Position numbers and translations under genes: made by a program. A model generated the notes under the pieces. That model ran no database searches. It saw only the letters and a program-made list of their open reading frames with translations, and was not told the origin of the DNA. From Sneathiella limimaris (GTDB lineage Bacteria > Pseudomonadota > Alphaproteobacteria > Sneathiellales > Sneathiellaceae), in the NCBI RefSeq assembly GCF_012932565.1, contig NZ_JABBYJ010000001.1, positions 2,356,001 to 2,420,000 of the forward strand: DNA of 64,000 nucleotides. Reading direction: 5' to 3'. Below, piece by piece: positions 48,856 through 58,490 of the stretch (positions are counted from its first letter, which is position 1; each line of letters opens with the position of its first letter).

Positions 48856-51800
48856 TTAGGAGCAGCCGCTTGTTGAACCACATGTGTCACATTTCATGCA
48901 GGTACCGTTGCGCACCAGAGTGAAGTTCCCACACTCAGAACAATTATCGCCTTCGTAGCCCTTCATACGGGCTTCCATGACTTTATCCGCTCTTCCGCCG
49001 CCATTGCCGCTGACTGAAGCTGCAGCGACTGTGCCTGCTGGCGTACTCATGACTGCGGCCTCTACAGTGCCTGAGCCAGATGCACTTGCCTGTGCAGACG
49101 CAGCGGAGGCCATGGCAACTTGGGAAAGCCCACCTTGCAAAACTTCAAAATTTTGAGAGCGAACATAGCCAGTGGAGGCAAGATTGATGACGTTACCCAA
49201 CTGGTTTGTCTGTTCTACAGGTTCATCCTCAGAGATTTCCGCCTGTTCCTCACCGCCGCCAATGGCATCAATCCGCAGATCATCACCAGACACATGGGCG
49301 AGGTCATTGCGGCCAAGGTAAGAGATAGCAAGCTCACGGAACAGGTAATCCAGAATGGATGTGGACATCTTGATCGCATCATTACCTTCCACGATCCCTG
49401 AAGGTTCAAAACGCGTAAAGGTATAGGCTTCGACGAATTCTTCCAGTGGGACCCCATATTGAAGTCCGATGGAAATTGCGATAGCGAAGTTGTTCATCAA
49501 GCTTCTAAAAGCGGCGCCCTCTTTGTGCATGTCTACGAAGACTTCACCGAGAGAGCCGTCGTCATATTCACCGGTTCGTAGATAAACTTTATGGCCACCA
49601 ACAACGGCTTTTTGCGTATAACCTTTGCGACGTGTTGGCAGTTTCTTGCGACCACCGGCAACACGTTCCACAATTCGTTCAGCAACAACCGTGCTGGCTA
49701 CAGCTGGAGCCTCCTGAATAACGGCCTCCATTTCCATTTCATCTTCTTCATCAAGAGCAATGGCAGAAAGCGGCTGGCTGAGTTTGGAGCCGTCGCGGTA
49801 AAGCGCGTTGGCTTTCAGGCCTAGTTTCCAAGAGAGAAGATATGCTTCTTTGCAATCTTCCACAGTGCTGGCATTCGCCATGTTGATGGTTTTGGAGATA
49901 GCACCAGAGATAAATGGCTGAGATGCAGCCATCATCTTGATATGGCTATCAACAGAGAGGAAGCGTTTTCCAATCCGGCCACAAGGGTTAGCGCAATCGA
50001 AGACAGAGAGATGCTCTTCCTTCAAGTGCGGTGCCCCTTCAAGGGTCATGGTTCCGCAGCAATAGTTGTTTGCAGCTTCGATTTCTCCTTTGGTGAAGCC
50101 GATGGCAGCCAAAAGGTCAAAGTTGTAATCATTCAGGCTGGCAGCATCCAAGCCCAGAATATTGGTGCAGAAGCCTTCACCGAGCGTAAACTTATTGAAG
50201 ACAAACTTGATATCGAAGCTAGCTTCGAGACCCTGTTCGATCTTCTCAATGGCTTCGTCGTCAAACCCTTTGGCCCGCAAGGTGTCGTGATTAACGCCCG
50301 GCGCGTCTGCCAAAGTCCCATGTCCAACCGCATAAGAAATGATTTGATTAATTTCTGAACGATTATACCCAAGCTTTTGTAATGCTTCAGGAATTGTGCG
50401 GTTAATAATCTTGAAGTAACCCCCACCTGCGAGCTTCTTAAATTTAACGGTCGCAAAGTCAGGCTCAATACCTGTGGTGTCGCAATCCATGACAAGACCA
50501 ATGGTGCCTGTTGGTGCAATTACAGTGGCTTGTGCATTCCGGTAGCCATGTGCTTCACCAAGTTTAAGGGCTTCATCCCAAGCCGCAGTCGCGGCATTTA
50601 GAAGATTTTGATCCGGGCAATTTGCATGATCAAGTGGAACTGGGGTGACTGACAAGCCTTCGTAACCATCTGCATTTCCATGAGCTGCATTCCGGTGGTT
50701 TCGAATAACCCGTAACATATCTGCTGCGTTTTTATGATAACCCGGGAAGGCGCCAAGTTCAGCAGCCATTTCGGCACTGGTTGCGTAAGCCGTTCCTGTC
50801 ATCAAAGCTGTGATTGCACCGCATAGGGCTCGTCCTTCGTCAGAATCGTAGGATAGTCCTTCTGCCATCAGCAAACCACCAATGTTGGCAAATCCAAGCC
50901 CCAAAGTCCGGAACTTGTATGACAACTCGGCGATTTCATCTGATGGGAACTGCGCCATCAGAACGGATATTTCAAGTGTGACTGTCCAAAGACGGCATGC
51001 GTGGATAAAGCCCTCTACATCAAAGCTTTTGTCGGCTTTGCGGAAGTTCATCAGGTTAAGGGATGCTAGGTTACACGCAGTATCATCTAGGAACATATAC
51101 TCAGAGCAGGGGTTTGATGCGTTGATCCGACCATCCTGAGGACATGTGTGCCAGTCATTAATTGTTGTATCATACTGCAACCCTGGATCAGCAGATTGCC
51201 AGGCGCTTTCGCCGATCATTTCCCACAGATCCCGAGCTTTAATGGTTTTTGCAACCTTTCCGTCGGTTCGGCGGATCAAATCCCAGTTTCCGTCATCGAG
51301 AACAGCTTGAATAAACTCATCTGAAACCCGAACAGAGTTATTTGAGTTCTGACCAGAAACACTCAGGTAAGCCTCAGAATCCCAGTCGGTATTATAAGTT
51401 GAAAACTCAATTTCTGTGTAACCCTGTTTGGCGAATTGAATGACCCGTTGAATATAGTTTTCAGGGACCATTGCCTTGCGGGCGCCAATGATTGCTTTTT
51501 TAAGTGCCGGGTTTTCTTGAGCGTTAAAGGCTTCGTCGCCTTCAAGTTCATTACAGGCTTTGATAACCTCATTCAAATGTTTGCTGCAAAGCTTTGAACC
51601 TGCAACGAGAGCTGCAACTTTCTGTTCTTCAACGGCTTTCCAGTTTACATATTCCTCGATATCCGGATGATCGATATCCAGGGTTACCATCTTTGCTGCC
51701 CGTCGGGTTGTGCCGCCAGATTTAATTGCACCAGCAGCCCGATCGCCGATTTTCAGAAAACTCATGAGCCCGGAAGACTTGCCGCCACCTGAAAGGCTTT

Positions 51801-52527
51801 CACCTTCACTTCTGATGTTGGAAAAATTTGTACCTGTACCGGATCCATATTTAAAGAGGCGGGCTTCACGGACCCAAAGATCCATGATTCCACCTTCATT
51901 TACCAAGTCATCATCGACAGATTGAATGAAACAGGCGTGTGGTTGCGGGTGCTCATAAGAGCTTTTTGATTTCGTTAGCTTACCCGTTTTATAGTCGACA
52001 TAAGAGTGACCTTGGGCAGGACCATCAATCCCATAAGCCCAGTGGAGCCCTGTGTTGAACCATTGTGGTGAGTTTGGGGCACTCATCTGTTTCGCAAGCA
52101 TATAGCGCATTTCATCGAAATACGCTTTGGCATCTTCCTCGCGGTCAAAGTATCCGCCTTTCCAGCCCCAATAGGTCCATGTGCCAGCAAGGCGATCGAA
52201 GACTTCAGTTGCGGAAGTTTCGCCGCCATAGCGTTCTTCTTCCGGAATATCTTTCAGGGCTTTTTCATCGGCAACTTGGCGGGTGAGCCAGTCGGGGACA
52301 CCTTTTTCCTTCACAGGCTTCAGGCGGGCAGGGACACCGGCTTTACGGAAGTATTTCTGGGCAATGATATCGCAAGCTACCTGTGACCAATCAGCAGGCA
52401 CATCAATGTCATCCAATTTAAAGACAACTGATCCATCCGGATTTCGGATTTCACTGGTCGCCTTTCGGAAATTGATCTTTGCGTAAGGTGAAGAGCCTTC
52501 ATCAGTGTAACGCCGAGAAATACGCAT
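48856..52527 (-). CDS. nrdJ: Adenosylcobalamin-dependent ribonucleotide reductase, class II
   Basis: A 1223-residue class II reductase, which makes deoxyribonucleotides with coenzyme B12 and without oxygen. [46 protein letters not shown] (active-site Cys and Glu), VIAPTGTIG and [13 protein letters not shown] are class signatures. The tail ends in a CxxC zinc-ribbon-like segment ([14 protein letters not shown]). The length fits alphaproteobacterial NrdJ. AAGGACC precedes the ATG. A 491-base gap lies upstream; no terminator was seen after the stop. No other reductase is in the window. Confidence 0.96.
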   Translation of the reverse strand: MRISRRYTDEGSSPYAKINFRKATSEIRNPDGSVVFKLDDIDVPADWSQVACDIIAQKYFRKAGVPARLKPVKEKGVPDWLTRQVADEKALKDIPEEERYGGETSATEVFDRLAGTWTYWGWKGGYFDREEDAKAYFDEMRYMLAKQMSAPNSPQWFNTGLHWAYGIDGPAQGHSYVDYKTGKLTKSKSSYEHPQPHACFIQSVDDDLVNEGGIMDLWVREARLFKYGSGTGTNFSNIRSEGESLSGGGKSSGLMSFLKIGDRAAGAIKSGGTTRRAAKMVTLDIDHPDIEEYVNWKAVEEQKVAALVAGSKLCSKHLNEVIKACNELEGDEAFNAQENPALKKAIIGARKAMVPENYIQRVIQFAKQGYTEIEFSTYNTDWDSEAYLSVSGQNSNNSVRVSDEFIQAVLDDGNWDLIRRTDGKVAKTIKARDLWEMIGESAWQSADPGLQYDTTINDWHTCPQDGRINASNPCSEYMFLDDTACNLASLNLMNFRKADKSFDVEGFIHACRLWTVTLEISVLMAQFPSDEIAELSYKFRTLGLGFANIGGLLMAEGLSYDSDEGRALCGAITALMTGTAYATSAEMAAELGAFPGYHKNAADMLRVIRNHRNAAHGNADGYEGLSVTPVPLDHANCPDQNLLNAATAAWDEALKLGEAHGYRNAQATVIAPTGTIGLVMDCDTTGIEPDFATVKFKKLAGGGYFKIINRTIPEALQKLGYNRSEINQIISYAVGHGTLADAPGVNHDTLRAKGFDDEAIEKIEQGLEASFDIKFVFNKFTLGEGFCTNILGLDAASLNDYNFDLLAAIGFTKGEIEAANNYCCGTMTLEGAPHLKEEHLSVFDCANPCGRIGKRFLSVDSHIKMMAASQPFISGAISKTINMANASTVEDCKEAYLLSWKLGLKANALYRDGSKLSQPLSAIALDEEDEMEMEAVIQEAPAVASTVVAERIVERVAGGRKKLPTRRKGYTQKAVVGGHKVYLRTGEYDDGSLGEVFVDMHKEGAAFRSLMNNFAIAISIGLQYGVPLEEFVEAYTFTRFEPSGIVEGNDAIKMSTSILDYLFRELAISYLGRNDLAHVSGDDLRIDAIGGGEEQAEISEDEPVEQTNQLGNVINLASTGYVRSQNFEVLQGGLSQVAMASAASAQASASGSGTVEAAVMSTPAGTVAAASVSGNGGGRADKVMEARMKGYEGDNCSECGNFTLVRNGTCMKCDTCGSTSGCS

Positions 52528-53018
52528 TTGTAACGGTCCTTGATTACCAAAAAATCCCCAAATTTATCGAGGGAAAGTCGCATTTTACCTGGAAAAACTC
52601 CCTTGAAACCAGGCGCTCCCAATACCATATGTAGTACGACCTTGCCTCTAAGACACAAGGATCGTGCATAGCCAGACTTCGGAAGTCAATAGCTAGTATA
52701 ACTACATTTTGTGTGATTTTGTTCCGCTGTGTCCTATATGTCGTGGATTATTGCGGTTTTGTGACTATAGCAATTAACCATGACGTAATTCCAAATTTTT
52801 GATTTTTTGTAATCGTGTAAAAATGCCACTCGTTTTCCTGTGGAAGACAGCCCCATTTGGCAGAATCAAACTGCTAAAGTACTGAATAGATTATCAGCGT
52901 AAAATGAGCACAGAATTGGGTAATTTTGCGCAAATCTTCTAAAGAAGCTCTGGACTGATCCGGTCTCTAGTGCCATATTCCAGCAAAACTTCAATGATTT
53001 CTGACGAAAGTGAAAGTG
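52528..53018. other. Long intergenic region between nrdJ and the NDUFA12 gene
   Basis: A 491-base gap with no convincing gene. The nrdJ side is a long leader. It holds small inverted repeats, such as GACTT and AAGTC around 52675-52687, and on the minus strand CCTGG and CCAGG about 16 bases apart. Two TGTG/ATAT-rich elements near 52702-52715 and 52728-52745 lie about three helical turns apart and faintly recall paired NrdR boxes, but neither fits the palindrome well. I could not match a cobalamin riboswitch. The right half is AT-rich and should hold the promoter of the NDUFA12 gene. Confidence 0.5.
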
Positions 53019-53384
53019 ATGGCAACAGTTGGAACTCGTCTGTTCACCTGGTGGAAAGGTGATCTGGTTGGTGAAGATCAATTTGGCAATAAGTATTATA
53101 AAGAAAAAGGGAACCCGACAGGGCCCTTTGGTCGGGAACGTCGTTGGGTGATTTATAAAGGTCGTCCAGAAGCCTCAAAAGTTCCAGCCGCTTGGCATAT
53201 TTGGTTGCATTACACCACGGACCTGCTGCCCGATCAGCAATCTTTTGAACGCAACACATGGGAAGAAGAGCATTTGCCAAACTTGTCTGGAACGAATATG
53301 GCCTATCACCCAGGTGGGTCGGTTGTTGTTTCAGGTGAACGTCAGAAAAGCACTACTGACTACGAAGCCTGGAAGCCTGAATAA
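53019..53384 (+). CDS. NADH:ubiquinone oxidoreductase accessory subunit, NDUFA12 family
   Basis: A 121-residue homologue of the mitochondrial complex I subunit NDUFA12, found in alphaproteobacteria. TWWKGDLVGEDQFGNKYYKE, RERRWVIYKG and PAAWHIWLHYTTD are characteristic, as is the Pro-rich tail. It likely helps assemble or stabilise complex I at the membrane; the core nuo genes are elsewhere. ATG 53019 is preferred over GTG codons just before it. mlaD follows 117 bases later across two small hairpins. Confidence 0.93.
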   Translation: MATVGTRLFTWWKGDLVGEDQFGNKYYKEKGNPTGPFGRERRWVIYKGRPEASKVPAAWHIWLHYTTDLLPDQQSFERNTWEEEHLPNLSGTNMAYHPGGSVVVSGERQKSTTDYEAWKPE

Positions 53385-53403
53385 GGCTAATGAAATGTCA
53401 ACT

Positions 53404-53449
53404 GTCAGACTTAGTTCTGACAAGTTATCCAGTTATCGACATACTGGAT
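53404..53449 (+). repeat. Two tandem small hairpins between NDUFA12 and mlaD
   Basis: First stem GTCAGA (53404-53409) and TCTGAC (53416-53421); second stem ATCCAGT (53427-53433) and ACTGGAT (53443-53449). There is no T-run, so they are not classical terminators. They may stabilise or process the transcript. Confidence 0.4.
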
Positions 53450-53501
53450 TACGGTTTCTGAGGTTATTGCCAAGGCAGATAATGTTTTAAGGGGAACAAA
53501 A

Positions 53502-53957
53502 TTGGGAAATAATATCGTTGAAACAATCATTGGCGCTGTTGTTCTGGCTTTCGCAGCCATCTTCCTGATTTTTGCCTATAGAACCGCTGATCTTGGGGGC
53601 GGAGGAAATGGCGTTAATCTAACGGCGCGTTTTGACAAGGTAGATGGGTTGACGGTCGGTAGTGATGTTCGAATGAGTGGCATCAAAATCGGGACCGTTA
53701 CAAGCCAAGAACTGGATAGTCAGACATTCCAGGCAGTTATCGGGATCAGCATCGCAGACAATATTCAATTGCCTGAGGATACCGCTGCCAAAATTTCGTC
53801 TGAAAGCCTTTTAGGTGGTAGCTATCTTGAACTGGAGCCTGGCGGGGCAGATGAAGTCCTCGCAAATGGCGATGAGATTACTTATACCCAAAGTGCTGTT
53901 AGTCTGATGGATCTTATTGGCCAGGCAATATTCAGCGCATCCAGCGGGGATGACTAG
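53502..53957 (+). CDS. mlaD: MlaD-type MCE-domain lipid transport protein
   Basis: A 151-residue inner-membrane-anchored protein. One N-terminal helix (IIGAVVLAFAAIFLIFAY) is followed by a single MCE domain (ARFDKVDGLTVGSDVRMSGIKIG). MlaD forms a hexameric ring that binds phospholipid between inner and outer membranes in the Mla pathway. The start is TTG 53502 with AAGGGG seven bases upstream. The mlaE and mlaF partners are not in the window. It overlaps the DUF2155 gene by eight bases. Confidence 0.88.
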   Translation: MGNNIVETIIGAVVLAFAAIFLIFAYRTADLGGGGNGVNLTARFDKVDGLTVGSDVRMSGIKIGTVTSQELDSQTFQAVIGISIADNIQLPEDTAAKISSESLLGGSYLELEPGGADEVLANGDEITYTQSAVSLMDLIGQAIFSASSGDD

Positions 53958-54387
53958 TTCCTTGTTAGTCCAACCAGTAGATTTGCGTAAATTGGTCTTT
54001 TTGAGTGGCCTGGCTATCTTGTTGGGCCTTTCCCCAACGACCAGTTCTGCGGAAAATCTGGTTGGCGAGGCTGCCGTTCTTAGAACCTTGGACAAGGTGA
54101 CGGCCCGAACTCAAGATCTCACTATACCTGTCGGAAGTTCTATCAAGTACGGGACATTGGAAATCACGGTACAAAAATGCCTTAAGCGTCCACCAGAAGA
54201 AACTCCTGAGACTTATACTTTTGTAGAAATAGATGAACTCCAACAGGACGAAGATCCCAAAGCCTTGTTTATGGGGTGGATGATGGCCTCAAGCCCAGCT
54301 TTAAATGCTCTGGAGCATCCTGTTTATGATGTCTGGGTGATAGATTGCAAAATAGCCTCTGAAGAGCAATCTAAAGGTAGTGAATAA
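53950..54387 (+). CDS. DUF2155 exported protein
   Basis: A 145-residue protein with a hydrophobic signal sequence (LVFLSGLAILLGL), cut near SSAEN, and a DUF2155 body: LRTLDKVTARTQDLTIPVG, FGTLEI-like IKYGTLEITVQKC, and MMASSPALNALEHPVYDVWVIDC with a Cys pair that could be a disulfide. It is periplasmic and the function is unknown. The ATG overlaps the mlaD stop. The final 64 bases overlap the 3' end of convergent aat, so the two C-termini are encoded on opposite strands of the same DNA. Confidence 0.8.
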   Translation: MTSSLLVQPVDLRKLVFLSGLAILLGLSPTTSSAENLVGEAAVLRTLDKVTARTQDLTIPVGSSIKYGTLEITVQKCLKRPPEETPETYTFVEIDELQQDEDPKALFMGWMMASSPALNALEHPVYDVWVIDCKIASEEQSKGSE

Positions 54388-54974
54388 AAATTTGCTGAAA
54401 CTTTAAGCGCATCGTTCAGTCTGCGATGGTACTCTTCTCGCGAAATTTCGATCGCTCCTAAACTTGCCAAATGATCTGTTAAAAATTGAGTATCCAAAAG
54501 CTTGAAGTTGCCTGCTCTTAACCGGGCAACAAGTGCGGTCAGAGCAATTTTGCTGGTGTCTGCCTCTCGTGAAAACATACTTTCGCCGCAAAAAGCTCCG
54601 GCAAATGAGACACCATATAATCCACCGACAAGTTTATCTTCTTTCCAAACTTCGACGGAATGTGCATTGCCTCGTTGATGGAGTTCTGTGTAAAGGTCGA
54701 GAATGGTTCGATTGATCCAAGTGTTTTTGCGACCACGGGCAGGGGCGGCGCACTCTTTCATGATCTGCCGAAAACAAGTATCAACTGTAATTTTGTAGGG
54801 CTCTTGCCGCATTTTTTTTCTGAGGCTTCGCGAAACATGGAAATCCTCGAGTGGAAAAATACCGCGACGTTCTGGATCGACCCAGAATATGTCTGGGTCG
54901 TCCCGAGTTTCGGCCATGGGAAATATCCCATGCGTGTAGGCATTCAACAGAATTTCTGGTGTTAAAACCGTCAT
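54324..54974 (-). CDS. aat: Leucyl/phenylalanyl-tRNA--protein transferase
   Basis: A 216-residue enzyme that adds Leu or Phe to proteins with an N-terminal Arg or Lys, marking them for ClpAP in the N-degron pathway. AYTHGIFPM, WVDPERRGIFPLE, GGLYGVSFAGAFCGESMFS and LLDTQFLTDHLASLGA are diagnostic. It lies 27 bases after accC, at the end of aroQ-accB-accC-aat. It overlaps the DUF2155 gene by 64 bases at the 3' end. Confidence 0.94.
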   Translation of the reverse strand: MTVLTPEILLNAYTHGIFPMAETRDDPDIFWVDPERRGIFPLEDFHVSRSLRKKMRQEPYKITVDTCFRQIMKECAAPARGRKNTWINRTILDLYTELHQRGNAHSVEVWKEDKLVGGLYGVSFAGAFCGESMFSREADTSKIALTALVARLRAGNFKLLDTQFLTDHLASLGAIEISREEYHRRLNDALKVSANFYSLPLDCSSEAILQSITQTS

Positions 54975-55001
54975 TTTCCGATCCTGCGTAAGAGAAACAG
55001 G

Positions 55002-56345
55002 TTAGCGTTTCTCTTCGATGAATTGTTCAAGCCAATGAATGTTATAGTCACCGGCTTTAAACTCTTCATTTTCAATAAGTGCCTGATGGAGTGGCAGTGT
55101 CGTTTTGATACCACCAACAACAAACTCCTCCAACGCTCGCTTTAACCTCAGCAAGCATTCATCACGATTGGAAGCATGAACGATCAGTTTGGCGATCAAG
55201 CTATCGTAATAGGGGGGAACGCTGTAGCCCGCATAAAGCGCAGAATCAACTCGAACACCTAGACCACCAGGTGCATGAAAATCGAGTACAGGGCCAGGTG
55301 AGGCTGCAAATGTATTTGGATCCTCTGCCGTAATCCGGCATTCAATGGAATGACCACTGAATGTAATGTCCTCTTGTTTAAGCTCGAGTGGGTGCCCAGC
55401 AGCGACCTTGATCTGTTCCCTTACAAGGTCAAGTCCTGTAACCATCTCGGTAACGGGATGCTCAACCTGCAAACGGGTGTTCATTTCAATGAAGTAGAAC
55501 TGATCGTTTTCGAAAAGAAATTCAATCGTTCCGACGCCTTCATATCCCATTTCACGAACAGCACTTGCGACTGTTTCTCCGATTTCGTCTCGAAGTTCTG
55601 GCTTCAAGGCAGGGGAAGGTGTCTCTTCCAGCGCTTTTTGGTGGCGACGTTGTAAGGAACAGTCCCGTTCACCTAGATGAACAACATTACCTTTACCATC
55701 AGCAAGGATCTGGATTTCAATGTGCCGCGGAGTACCGAGATATTTTTCGATGTAGACAGCATTATCACCAAACGCCAATTGGCTTTCAGCCCGTGCAGAA
55801 GAGTAGGCTTCTGAAATCTTTTCTGCAGATTCGGCAACCTTCATGCCACGCCCACCGCCACCAGCGGAGGCTTTAATAATCACAGGATAGCCAATTTCGG
55901 CGGCAATTTTTTGTGCTTCTTCTAGTGATTTAACTTCACCGTCTGAGCCAGGTACGCAAGGAACACCAAATTTTTTCATGGTGTCTTTCGCCGCTATTTT
56001 ATCACCCATCAAACGAATGTGATCAGCTGATGGACCGATGAACTTGATGCCGTGGGCAGTGACTATATCCACAAATTTAGCATTCTCAGAGAGAAAGCCA
56101 TAGCCAGGATGTATGGCATCAGCATTGGTAACTTCAGCAGCTGAGATGATTGCGGGCATGTTCAGATAGCTCAAAGTGGAGCTAGCCGGTCCAATGCAAA
56201 CACTTTCATCAGCAAGACGAACATGCATCGCGTTTGCGTCAGCCTCTGAATGAACAGCGACGGTTCGGATTCCCATTTCGCGGCAGGCCCGATGAATTCG
56301 AAGGGCTATCTCTCCGCGATTGGCGATGAGGATCTTTTCAAACAT
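55002..56345 (-). CDS. accC: Acetyl-CoA carboxylase, biotin carboxylase subunit
   Basis: A 447-residue ATP-grasp enzyme that carboxylates biotin on AccB, the first half of malonyl-CoA synthesis. [16 protein letters not shown] opens the preATP-grasp domain, [12 protein letters not shown] is the glycine-rich ATP loop, and [14 protein letters not shown] carries metal ligands and the catalytic Arg. ATG 56345 matches the family start; a TTG at 56366 would overlap accB. It follows accB directly. Confidence 0.96.
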   Translation of the reverse strand: MFEKILIANRGEIALRIHRACREMGIRTVAVHSEADANAMHVRLADESVCIGPASSTLSYLNMPAIISAAEVTNADAIHPGYGFLSENAKFVDIVTAHGIKFIGPSADHIRLMGDKIAAKDTMKKFGVPCVPGSDGEVKSLEEAQKIAAEIGYPVIIKASAGGGGRGMKVAESAEKISEAYSSARAESQLAFGDNAVYIEKYLGTPRHIEIQILADGKGNVVHLGERDCSLQRRHQKALEETPSPALKPELRDEIGETVASAVREMGYEGVGTIEFLFENDQFYFIEMNTRLQVEHPVTEMVTGLDLVREQIKVAAGHPLELKQEDITFSGHSIECRITAEDPNTFAASPGPVLDFHAPGGLGVRVDSALYAGYSVPPYYDSLIAKLIVHASNRDECLLRLKRALEEFVVGGIKTTLPLHQALIENEEFKAGDYNIHWLEQFIEEKR

Positions 56346-56358
56346 ATGATCTAGGCGC

Positions 56359-56832
56359 TCACTCAATAATGACTAAAGGCTGTCCGAATTCCACTGGCGT
56401 GGCATCTTCAACCAAAACATCCAAAACTTTACCGCCTTTTGGAGCGGCGATTGGATTCATTGTTTTCATGGCTTCTACAATCAGCAGTGTCTGGCCTTGT
56501 GATACGGAATCGCCGACTTTAATAAAGTTTGCTGCACCGGGTTCCGGTGCCAGATAGGCGGTTCCCACCATCGGAGATTTCACTGCACCTGGATGATTTT
56601 CAGCATCGGACGCAGTGGGTGCTGAAACCTCTACGGCTGCTGCTGGTGCACTGACTGGAGCTGCGGCTGTGGCAACCGGTGCGGCAACGGTCGTTGCGGT
56701 AACTGCAGAAGTTCCCCGTGATACCCTTAAGCGATGATTTCCAGACTCTACCTCGATCTCACCAAGACCTGTTTCATTCATAATCTCGGCAAGGTCACGG
56801 ATAATGTCTTTGTCGATATCAAGTTTACTCAT
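56359..56832 (-). CDS. accB: Biotin carboxyl carrier protein of acetyl-CoA carboxylase
   Basis: A 157-residue carrier. An N-terminal helix region is followed by an Ala/Pro/Val-rich linker (about residues 42-75) and the biotinyl domain. The biotin attachment site is Lys123 in [11 protein letters not shown] 56832 is chosen; a longer reading would run back into aroQ. It sits 16 bases after aroQ and 13 before accC, so the three genes form one unit. Confidence 0.95.
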   Translation of the reverse strand: MSKLDIDKDIIRDLAEIMNETGLGEIEVESGNHRLRVSRGTSAVTATTVAAPVATAAAPVSAPAAAVEVSAPTASDAENHPGAVKSPMVGTAYLAPEPGAANFIKVGDSVSQGQTLLIVEAMKTMNPIAAPKGGKVLDVLVEDATPVEFGQPLVIIE

Positions 56833-56848
56833 TGTGGTCGACTTTTCT

Positions 56849-57289
56849 CTATTGTTTAAAGTTGTCAGCAAGCGCCTCAAGGGCAAGTAGATAGCTGGTT
56901 ACGCCAAATCCACATATCACACCAAGCGCTGCTGGTGATATGTAACTATGGTGCCGGAATGGTTCTCTAGCGAAAGTGTTAGAAAGATGGACTTCCACCG
57001 CGGGCAGTCCAACCGCCTTTAACGCATCATGTAACGCAACTGAGGTGTGCGTGAAAGCACCGGCATTTAAAATAATACCATCCTGTTGTCCGTAGGCATG
57101 TTGAATAGCATCGATGAGCTCACCTTCATGATTGCTTTGCAGGAAGCTGACTTCCAGACCAAGCTTGGTGGCTTTATCGCGGCAGATCAGTTCAACATCA
57201 TCAAGCGTCGTAGTCCCATAAATATGAGGCTCACGAACACCGAGCATGTTGAGATTTGGTCCATTTAATATCAGAACAGATTTTTCCAT
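56849..57289 (-). CDS. aroQ: Type II 3-dehydroquinate dehydratase
   Basis: A 146-residue shikimate-pathway enzyme that forms a dodecamer. [18 protein letters not shown] contains the active-site Tyr and Arg loop; [16 protein letters not shown] and [18 protein letters not shown] supply the His and substrate-binding residues. It leads the aroQ-accB-accC-aat group, an order often seen in proteobacteria. Confidence 0.95.
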   Translation of the reverse strand: MEKSVLILNGPNLNMLGVREPHIYGTTTLDDVELICRDKATKLGLEVSFLQSNHEGELIDAIQHAYGQQDGIILNAGAFTHTSVALHDALKAVGLPAVEVHLSNTFAREPFRHHSYISPAALGVICGFGVTSYLLALEALADNFKQ

Positions 57290-57488
57290 TCAAACCCCTG
57301 AACGACTTAAAGTCGGATAGTAGTTGCCCACTTATAAAGAAGTTTTTCCAGATGATAAAGCCGTACGAACTATTATTATGAATAAAGTGTTACAATGGGT
57401 ATTATCAAAGGTTGCAACGAACTCTTATGAGACCCATAATCCGCCAAGAATTTTCAATTTTATCCACAGTAGAAGCAAGGTAAGTTCC

Positions 57489-58484
57489 ATGCACCTCACC
57501 ATAAATGGGGAAAATCATCAGTTTGAAGTCGCTTTAACTCTTTCCTCCCTTCTTAAGCAATTGGACTTGGATGGAAGTAAAGTCGCTATTGAGCGAAACT
57601 TGGAAATTGTTCCAAAATCCACTTACGATTCTGTCATGCTGGCAGATGGCGATAAACTGGAAATTGTCCATTTTATTGGGGGCGGACACAGTGTCACTGA
57701 CCCCAATTCAGATGAAAATGACAATTTAATCGTCGCGGGTAGAACCTTAAAATCCAGACTTATTGTGGGAACTGGTAAGTACAAGGATTTTGAAGAAACC
57801 AAACTTGCCATCGAAGCTTCGGGTGCGGATATGGTGACCGTGGCGGTACGTAGGGTGAATATTACGGATCGAAATCAGCCAATGCTTGTCGATTATGTGG
57901 ATCCTAAGAAATATGTGTATTTACCGAATACGGCCTTTTGTTACACGGCCGATGAAGCTTTACGGACGTTACGGCTTGCCCGTGAAGCCGGTGGATGGGA
58001 TTTGGTGAAACTTGAGGTTTTAGGCCACGAGAAAACACTTTATCCAAATATGGTTGAAACTCTAAAGGCGGCAAGAACCCTCATCGATGAGGGTTTTAAA
58101 GTGATGGTTTATTGCTCTGATGACCCGATCATGTGCCAAGAACTAGAGGATATGGGGTGCGTTGCGATCATGCCGCTGGGCGCTCCTATTGGTTCGGGTC
58201 TTGGAATCCAAAATCCAGTAGGAATTGGAATTATCAAAGAGCAGGCGAAGGTACCGGTAATTGTGGATGCGGGAGTTGGAACTGCTTCTGATGCGACCAT
58301 CGCGATGGAACTCGGCTGTGATGGCGTTTTAATGAACACGGCCATTGCCCATTCACCTAACCCCATAACAATGGCTTCAGCGATGAAAGACGCCGTGACA
58401 GCGGGCCGGAAATCCTTTCTCGCCGGTCGTATGCCCCGCAAGAGTTATGCGGACCCCAGTTCACCGAGAACTGGGTTGATATAA
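57489..58484 (+). CDS. thiSG: Fused ThiS sulfur carrier and ThiG thiazole synthase
   Basis: A 331-residue fusion. Residues 1-66 are a complete ThiS ubiquitin-like domain ending in Gly64-Gly65-Gly66, and residues from about 78 are ThiG, with the Schiff-base Lys segment [11 protein letters not shown] and the phosphate loop GVGTASD. ThiG builds the thiazole of thiamine using sulfur carried as a thiocarboxylate on the C-terminal Gly of ThiS, which here is internal. ATG 57489 has AAGG eight bases before it; a longer frame starts at 57324 but lacks family likeness. No thiC, thiE or thiO lies nearby and no TPP riboswitch is evident. It ends six bases from a convergent gene. Confidence 0.88.
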   Translation: MHLTINGENHQFEVALTLSSLLKQLDLDGSKVAIERNLEIVPKSTYDSVMLADGDKLEIVHFIGGGHSVTDPNSDENDNLIVAGRTLKSRLIVGTGKYKDFEETKLAIEASGADMVTVAVRRVNITDRNQPMLVDYVDPKKYVYLPNTAFCYTADEALRTLRLAREAGGWDLVKLEVLGHEKTLYPNMVETLKAARTLIDEGFKVMVYCSDDPIMCQELEDMGCVAIMPLGAPIGSGLGIQNPVGIGIIKEQAKVPVIVDAGVGTASDATIAMELGCDGVLMNTAIAHSPNPITMASAMKDAVTAGRKSFLAGRMPRKSYADPSSPRTGLI

Positions 58485-58490
58485 CTTTCT

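Noticed and set aside
52702-52745. Pair of NrdR boxes
   Set aside because: The spacing is suggestive but neither element is a good palindrome of the ACACWATATWGTGT type, so it is not listed as a feature.
52528-52760. Cobalamin riboswitch in the nrdJ leader
   Set aside because: No recognisable B12 box was found on the minus strand. A covariance search would be needed to settle it.
57290-57488. TPP riboswitch upstream of thiSG
   Set aside because: The spacer lacks the CUGAGA core and the usual paired arms of a thi box, so no TPP riboswitch is supported.
57324-57488. N-terminal extension of thiSG
   Set aside because: The extra 55 residues show no family likeness, while ATG 57489 has a ribosome site and begins the ThiS domain exactly.
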